A stretch of 64,000 nucleotides of DNA from Tethya wilhelma (Eukaryota; Porifera; Demospongiae; Tethyida; Tethyidae): assembly GCA_964030475.1 (NCBI GenBank), contig CAXIPT010000005.1:5660875-5724874 (forward strand), read 5' to 3'. Of the stretch, positions 59,094 through 64,000 are shown piece after piece. The position numbers were made by a program, and so were the translations under genes. Position 1 is the stretch's first letter, and the number at the start of each line of letters is the position of its first letter. The notes under the pieces were generated by a model, which saw only the letters and a program-made list of their open reading frames with translations, had not been told where the DNA came from and made no database searches.

Positions 59094-60951
59094 CACCAAA
59101 AGATGACCCTCACTGAGTGTGTGTATGTATGCAAGAGGAGGTTAATTGTACGCTTAGAGAAGGTGCCTCCTTTTGTGTAGCTATTCAAGTGACTGTACGT
59201 CTGTAGGTGCTGACACCACACTATGTTCTGGTATAGCTGTGGAGTTTGCTCAAAGCAGATTGAAATATTTATTAGTAGCTCAAATCAAATTGTTTTTATC
59301 CGTCTCATGGTGATGAAAACACTGAATGAACGCAAGTCTGTTCTCATGGCAACCATAAGAGTGTCCTGTGTATGCTTTGGTATTGGGTTTAAAGTACACA
59401 CTACACTAGTATTTTATTATTGTCCAGATAACTGTATACTACCAGTATGCATTGTGTTGCTATGGTCCCCACAAAGTCAAAGCTCTTTTGACACTGTGTG
59501 TGGTGGGATATGGATTGTATTTCTGGGCTTCTTGTGAAAAGTATGTGTGTATGGTTTGTGACACATGACTCTGTCTAGCAGTATGTGTGTTCGTCTTTGT
59601 TTGCTCGACAACTGCAGAATGTTCACTGGGTGATTTGCAAGATAGTTTAAATGGTTGTGTAGTTTGTTGCATGACCCATTTAACCTCTCGAAGAATGTGA
59701 TTTCTTAGTGATTCAATAGTAAATAAACAGTGAAGCATGTAAGTGTCAGGTCACCGAATGATAATTGCCACCACTATAGTTACCCATAGTTAATTTCTAA
59801 ATATAGAACTCTAAATAATTATTGCGTAACCCCAAAGAAACTGTAACTCTGAAACATCCTATGATTGCACACATTGATTGAGCTGTAGAGTTATTTTTAC
59901 TACAGAAATATTATTAAACTCCATTAGTTCTACGAGAAAGAAAGATAATATGTTGTAAGAGGATATACAATCTGATACATTGTTGTCATGACACAAAATC
60001 AGGGTATTGCGAAACGAACGGACCAACAAAGTGGATTATAACGATACCTAACAATTCCGAGGTCTTCCCGAAACCACTGACATTTGGTAAATCAAGAGTA
60101 TGAGGAAAATGATGTGGCATCAATGCTATTGATGAGAAACGAGTCTCCTGGATTTCACTATGCAATTCGAAGAATGGATAGCCCAGTTGATATTACCCAG
60201 GTGTAAATGAGTGCATCAATTTCACATCAGTATATATTAGTTTGATGTCCAAACTAATCTTAGTGCTTTCATGTTGCTTAATGGTATAGCTACATGATGT
60301 ACAGATGCATTCCAGTTGCTTGGATGCCATAGTTGCAGATATTATGTGATAGCTATCAATTTTTAAAATGGCTAGCAATTTTATATAATGGTTTTACAGT
60401 ACTGTAGAAAATTAATATGTGCAACAGGTGAAATGCCGTTCTGTTGGCAAGTAGTGCTAGTCTGCACACTGTTTAAGTACATGGATCCGGAGGTTGGGCC
60501 ACTGTTGGGGTGTGTATACGTAGCAACTCAGTAGAGGAACTGTTGAATTAACACACTCAACAATGAAAATTGATTAGCTGAACTTTGTGGTCAAATTATC
60601 CACATACCAAGCATTCCACAAACTCCATACTATTGTACACATACACCGTATAAATTTAGGAGTACTCCACCCCTGGCACATTTTGATACAAGTTGTCAAG
60701 ATTCACCAACGCTTGGCCAGTTCACTGAAGAGCGATAGATATCCCCGTAAGTGTTGCATCGTGCTAAAAATGAATGAGCATGACCATTGCATAATTTGAC
60801 TTTTCAAACCTGCGCGCTCATGCAGCTGAGCTGTGAGCTTGTATTAATTAATTTTTTTGTTTGTTTACTTAAACTACAGAAGAAGACTAGCATTTGACGC
60901 AGTTTGAGGAGCTTTTCTGTTCGAGCAAAGCTTCCTCTTCTCTAGAAAGTC
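59094..60951. other. Intergenic, exonuclease to filamin
   Basis: No exon supported. AATAAA at about 59721. Filamin promoter expected near 60800-60950. Confidence 0.5.
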
Positions 60952-63900
60952 ATGGCGGCAAATGGAGGAGGCAGTGGACCGGGCGGACTAGCTGACAAGG
61001 GGTGGATCCAAGTGCAAAAGAAGACGTTCACAAACTGGACGAACGACAAGCTGAAAGAGACGGACCGCCAAGTGGAGGACATTGAGAAGGACTTGGCCGA
61101 TGGTCTGTCTATCATAAGGCTATTGGAGGTGCTCTCCCAGGGAAAGAAAGTTGGAAGGTATAATTATAAAGGAAATTCCTCCATGTCGTAAAGTAATTAT
61201 GGTTGTGCAAATTGTATTGGCCCTGTGTAGCTTGTACATGAGCAATTAATGTAGAAGGCTATAATGTACAGCATGTAAAACAGATGTACTTAGCGTATAC
61301 CAATACCAGGGGCCATGTTGGGCGTTTGCAGTAATTGTCCACCCACAAGAAGAATGCAACAACCCTGTTCACTTTGTTTCTTTCCCATGGCCTGCAGGTA
61401 TAAGCAAAAACCACGAATGGACATCCACAAGCGAGAGAATTTGGACATTGCCTTTCGTTTCATGAAAGAAGTGGAGAAGATTCCACTTGTTAACATAGGT
61501 GAGTGTGTGGGTGTGCAAGCTATAGAAGAAACTTGTGGTGCGTGCTAGTTGTATGTGGGGTCTAGAATAATAACGTTATCATAAACTTGATGACCCTGGA
61601 ATGAGTTGAGCATTGTAATAGAGTATTTTGTAAATGTCCTTATTGTGGACTCCTTTATCTCACAGTTTGCAAATACTATTTAACAGCTTTCTCAATTGAT
61701 AGTTGACACCTAATCAAAGTGCACTTAAACTATAGTACACAATCAGTTAGCACCACTTAACAGCTTTAGAATCAAAGCAGGCTCTGAGTACAAAGCTTCA
61801 GTCCCTATATAGCTATATAGCTACACTGAAATTTTGGTGTATTAAAAAACAAAGTGTGCAGTTTTTAAGGACACTTTACATGTAGTAGTAGTTCACTTTG
61901 TTGAAAGTGTGTAGTTAAAGTTTACTTTCTTTTTCTATACTAAAACTTAACAGTGTAGCTAGCTAACTGCACTAGCTAGTGCGCCACACCTTGTTTTGTA
62001 ATGCTATCTAGTAGATTGCATTCCAATGCAGTATACGTTTGCTAACACTGGAGCCACAATATCGTGTGTTTATTTGATTGAGCTGGGCAACACAACCAGC
62101 CTGGTGCAATGATGATGAATAGTGTGTTTGGGCAAAGATACACTGTTAAATTTTGGTATGTTAAAAAACAAAGTGTGTAGTTTTTGGTGACACTTTCCAT
62201 GTGGAAGTAACACACTAAGTGAAGTGTGTATTTTTTGGGGACAGTTTTACTTTCATTTTTACACACCAAAATTTAACAGTGTAGCTAGTGTCTTGCACTG
62301 TATTTTAGAGTCAAAGTGTTGCTAGGAGAAATGTGTCTAGATAATAGCTGTCTCTTGTGCGTGATGTGTTTCGAGCAAGTTTTGAATTCTTTACAATTAG
62401 TTTTAAGTAGGCTAGGTAATTGTGAACGTGGTTTCTCTTTGCAGTGCATGCAGTAGCTGGTGTATGGTAGCTACTTTACTTCAATGCATGGTTGTTCTTT
62501 GTGGGAATGTGCAGCCACTCATTCTATAGCTGTGTCACTACAAAGTATCTTCATTGACACCCATTCAGTGAGCACCTCCCACTCATTCTGTGTTGGAGGC
62601 TGGGAATTTTATTCTTTACGACACCCACACTATACAACTGAATTAAAATAGCTTATAGTTAGTGTTGCACATCACTTCCGAACTAGTGACCTGGTTTGTC
62701 AGAAAAGAAAATTAATATCAGGTCGATTTTCTTGACCAAAGAATCATCACATTCTCATAATATTATAGCTATCGAACAAAAATTCTGTGTAAGCTTAGAA
62801 CTTTTCTGAGAAATATATAACACAAATTGGTTTAGATCATTATACCGGTTTCCCATAGCCCCCTTTATAGCCAGTCCAAGCATATGGTGTATCCAAGGAG
62901 CCCTTTTCATCTCTCTTTATTGTGGTCTCTAAGTGGGTTTGGATCGTTTCGCTTCCCCCTGCTCTTGTTTTCTCTCCAAAACACTCAAACAATGTAATGT
63001 TTCTGACTTATATGGTCTCAACAAGTTGCCCGACGACTCAAAAACATTTTTGGGTGTATTCATATTTTGTACATTGTTAGTTGACACTGAGTATGAGAAG
63101 AGAGTGCCAAGGTCCCAGCCACAAATTCCTTGGAGAGTTTTGTGCTTATTCCTGGAATGATACACAGCTGCATGACAAGAAGGGATTCGTGTGTTGCCTT
63201 GGCCACCAAGGAATGGCAGTGACATAACTGTACTTATTGAGAAGCATGCAGGAAATTGTGGTTGTTGTATAAAGAGTAAATATTTACACAATGTGGTTAA
63301 ATTGTTCCACGGCATTGTTGTCCATTGTGACCTGTTGTGTGTGTGTGTAGAGTTCATCCTTGAATTCCTTATGTGCTGAATGTACGTGTGCTCCATAAGA
63401 CCATATAGTCATTATGATAGAGACAGGCTGTCCATTCAGAGAAGAAATACTTTGAATAGCACTCACCATAACTGTTATGACTGGTGACTTTGTGTATTGC
63501 TCCATATTATGACTGGTGTTTGTGTGTTGCTCTAATATAGGTGTTGAAGATGTTTTTCAAGGAAATTTGAAGCTCATTTTGGGTCTTTTGTGGGCTCTCA
63601 TTCTTCGCTACCAGATCGCTGGCCCTGTACACACCGAAGAAGGTGCATCAAAGGAAAGCAAGGAAGCACAGAAGAAGCGAACGAGTGCAAAGAAGCTGCT
63701 TCTTGGATGGGTCAATGCCTCTTTGCCTCAAAACAATATCAACAATTTCACCACTGATTGGAACAACGGTCGAAACCTCTCAGCTCTTGTCGACTACTGC
63801 AAGCCTGGTCTCATTCCAGACCATGCCACTCTTGATCCAAACAATCAACTCGAAAATGTCACCAAAGCAATGGACATTGCAGAACAGGAGCTCAACGTTC

Positions 63901-64000
63901 CTCAAGTCCTTTCCCCGGAGGATCTGGCTGTCGATAACCCAGACGAGCTCTCCGTCATGACCTACATTTCTGGATTCTGTCGTCCTGGCTCGGCCGGACC
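60952..64000 (+). CDS. FLN: Filamin, N-terminal actin-binding domain (continues past window)
   Basis: Exons 60952-61157, 61398-61498, 63541 to the edge; 255 codons, phases consistent. The first two exons and start of the third form calponin-homology domain 1 (WIQVQKKTFTNWTNDKL, DLADGLSIIRLLEVLS, RENLDIAFRFM, VEDVFQGNLKLILGLLWALI). A linker (SKEAQKKRTSAKK) leads to CH2 (LLLGWVNASLP, FTTDWNNGRNLSALVDYCKPGLIPDH, MDIAEQELNVPQVLSPEDL, MTYISGF). In filamins such a tandem CH pair precedes many Ig-like repeats and cross-links F-actin; those repeats would lie beyond 64000. The NGGGSGPGG start is disordered. Alpha-actinin and spectrin also have paired CH domains, but the linker and CH2 wording favour filamin. 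Confidence 0.85.
61822..61957. mobile_element. MITE copy 3, degenerate
   Basis: Same family as 51065-51249; ends TACACTGAAATTTTGG and AACTTAACAGTGTA, inner part shortened and diverged. Confidence 0.65.
62139..62283. mobile_element. MITE copy 2
   Basis: Inverted relative to copy 1 in its inner part, same terminal repeats; 145 bases. Confidence 0.75.

Larger units (their letters stand above)
61499..63540. other. Filamin intron 2
   Basis: 2-kb intron with two MITEs (61822-61957, 62139-62283); no exon seen. Confidence 0.6.

Noticed and set aside
59036..59738. Several open frames downstream of the exonuclease
   Set aside because: No homology, no consistent splice sites; low-complexity AT-rich DNA.
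62929..63396. 155-codon minus-strand frame in a filamin intron
   Set aside because: Composition is ordinary and no recognisable motif; likely chance.
1..64000. tRNA and rRNA genes
   Set aside because: No cloverleaf with A and B boxes or conserved rRNA stretch was recognised by eye; a tRNAscan run would settle it.

Overview
The window is animal nuclear DNA: AT-rich, intron-dense (most introns 50-150 bases, GT-AG), with genes packed head to head and many short repeats. The gene set is a complete unconventional myosin VII, an adhesion GPCR with a GPS motif, MFSD1, filamin, a PKA/PRKX-type kinase, and several death-fold (death domain or CARD-like) proteins. I infer a sponge of the Amphimedon type; this is an inference from gene content and style, not a search result. 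All exon models were built by eye from splice sites, reading phase and remembered family sequences.

Layout. 63-1856 (-): CARD-like module spliced in phase to the second MyTH4 domain of a myosin VII tail, running off the left edge. 2239-4809 (+): a sister CARD-like module spliced in phase to the first MyTH4-FERM unit of a myosin VII tail, cut at an N (4823). 5020-8346 (-): first two exons of a PKA/PRKX-like kinase, cut at the same N. 8631-15850 (+): MFSD1 transporter with two internal exon-block duplications. 16230-23598 (+): adhesion GPCR (Ig-like, HRM, GAIN/GPS, 7TM). 24196-25520: a second, tandem copy of the last FERM exons. 25648-37424 (-): a 30-exon gene encoding unknown N-terminus, death domain, coiled coil, a fused exon, IQ motifs, MyTH4-FERM-SH3-MyTH4-FERM. 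37.4-45.4 kb: repeats and a decayed CR1-like LINE. 45454-46734 (-): COR-like plus death-domain fragment. 46742-47470 (+): intronless EF-hand protein. 47.5-53.4 kb: no gene seen. 53447-57586 (-): myosin VII motor in 13 exons, ending at an N (53443). 57929-59093 (+): DEDDy 3'-5' exonuclease. 60952-64000 (+): start of filamin (two CH domains).

Main point. The motor exons (737 codons) join in phase to the IQ-tail exons and would give 2205 residues, very close to human MYO7A (about 2215). The same tail also has its own death-domain/coiled-coil N-terminus in phase (2183 residues, no motor), and two more pieces of the tail are joined in phase to CARD-like modules at the left end. So three separate junctions link a death-fold module to a myosin VII cargo-binding tail, at three different points of the tail. 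I know of no described myosin-tail/death-fold family. The two Ns coincide with gene truncations, so part of the arrangement could reflect assembly joins; the junctions themselves lie in clean sequence.

Three head-to-head gene pairs (CARD/CARD, kinase/MFSD1, myosin motor/exonuclease) share short spacers of 284-382 bases that probably hold both promoters. An AT-AC (U12-type) intron is preserved in both copies of the second MyTH4 domain.
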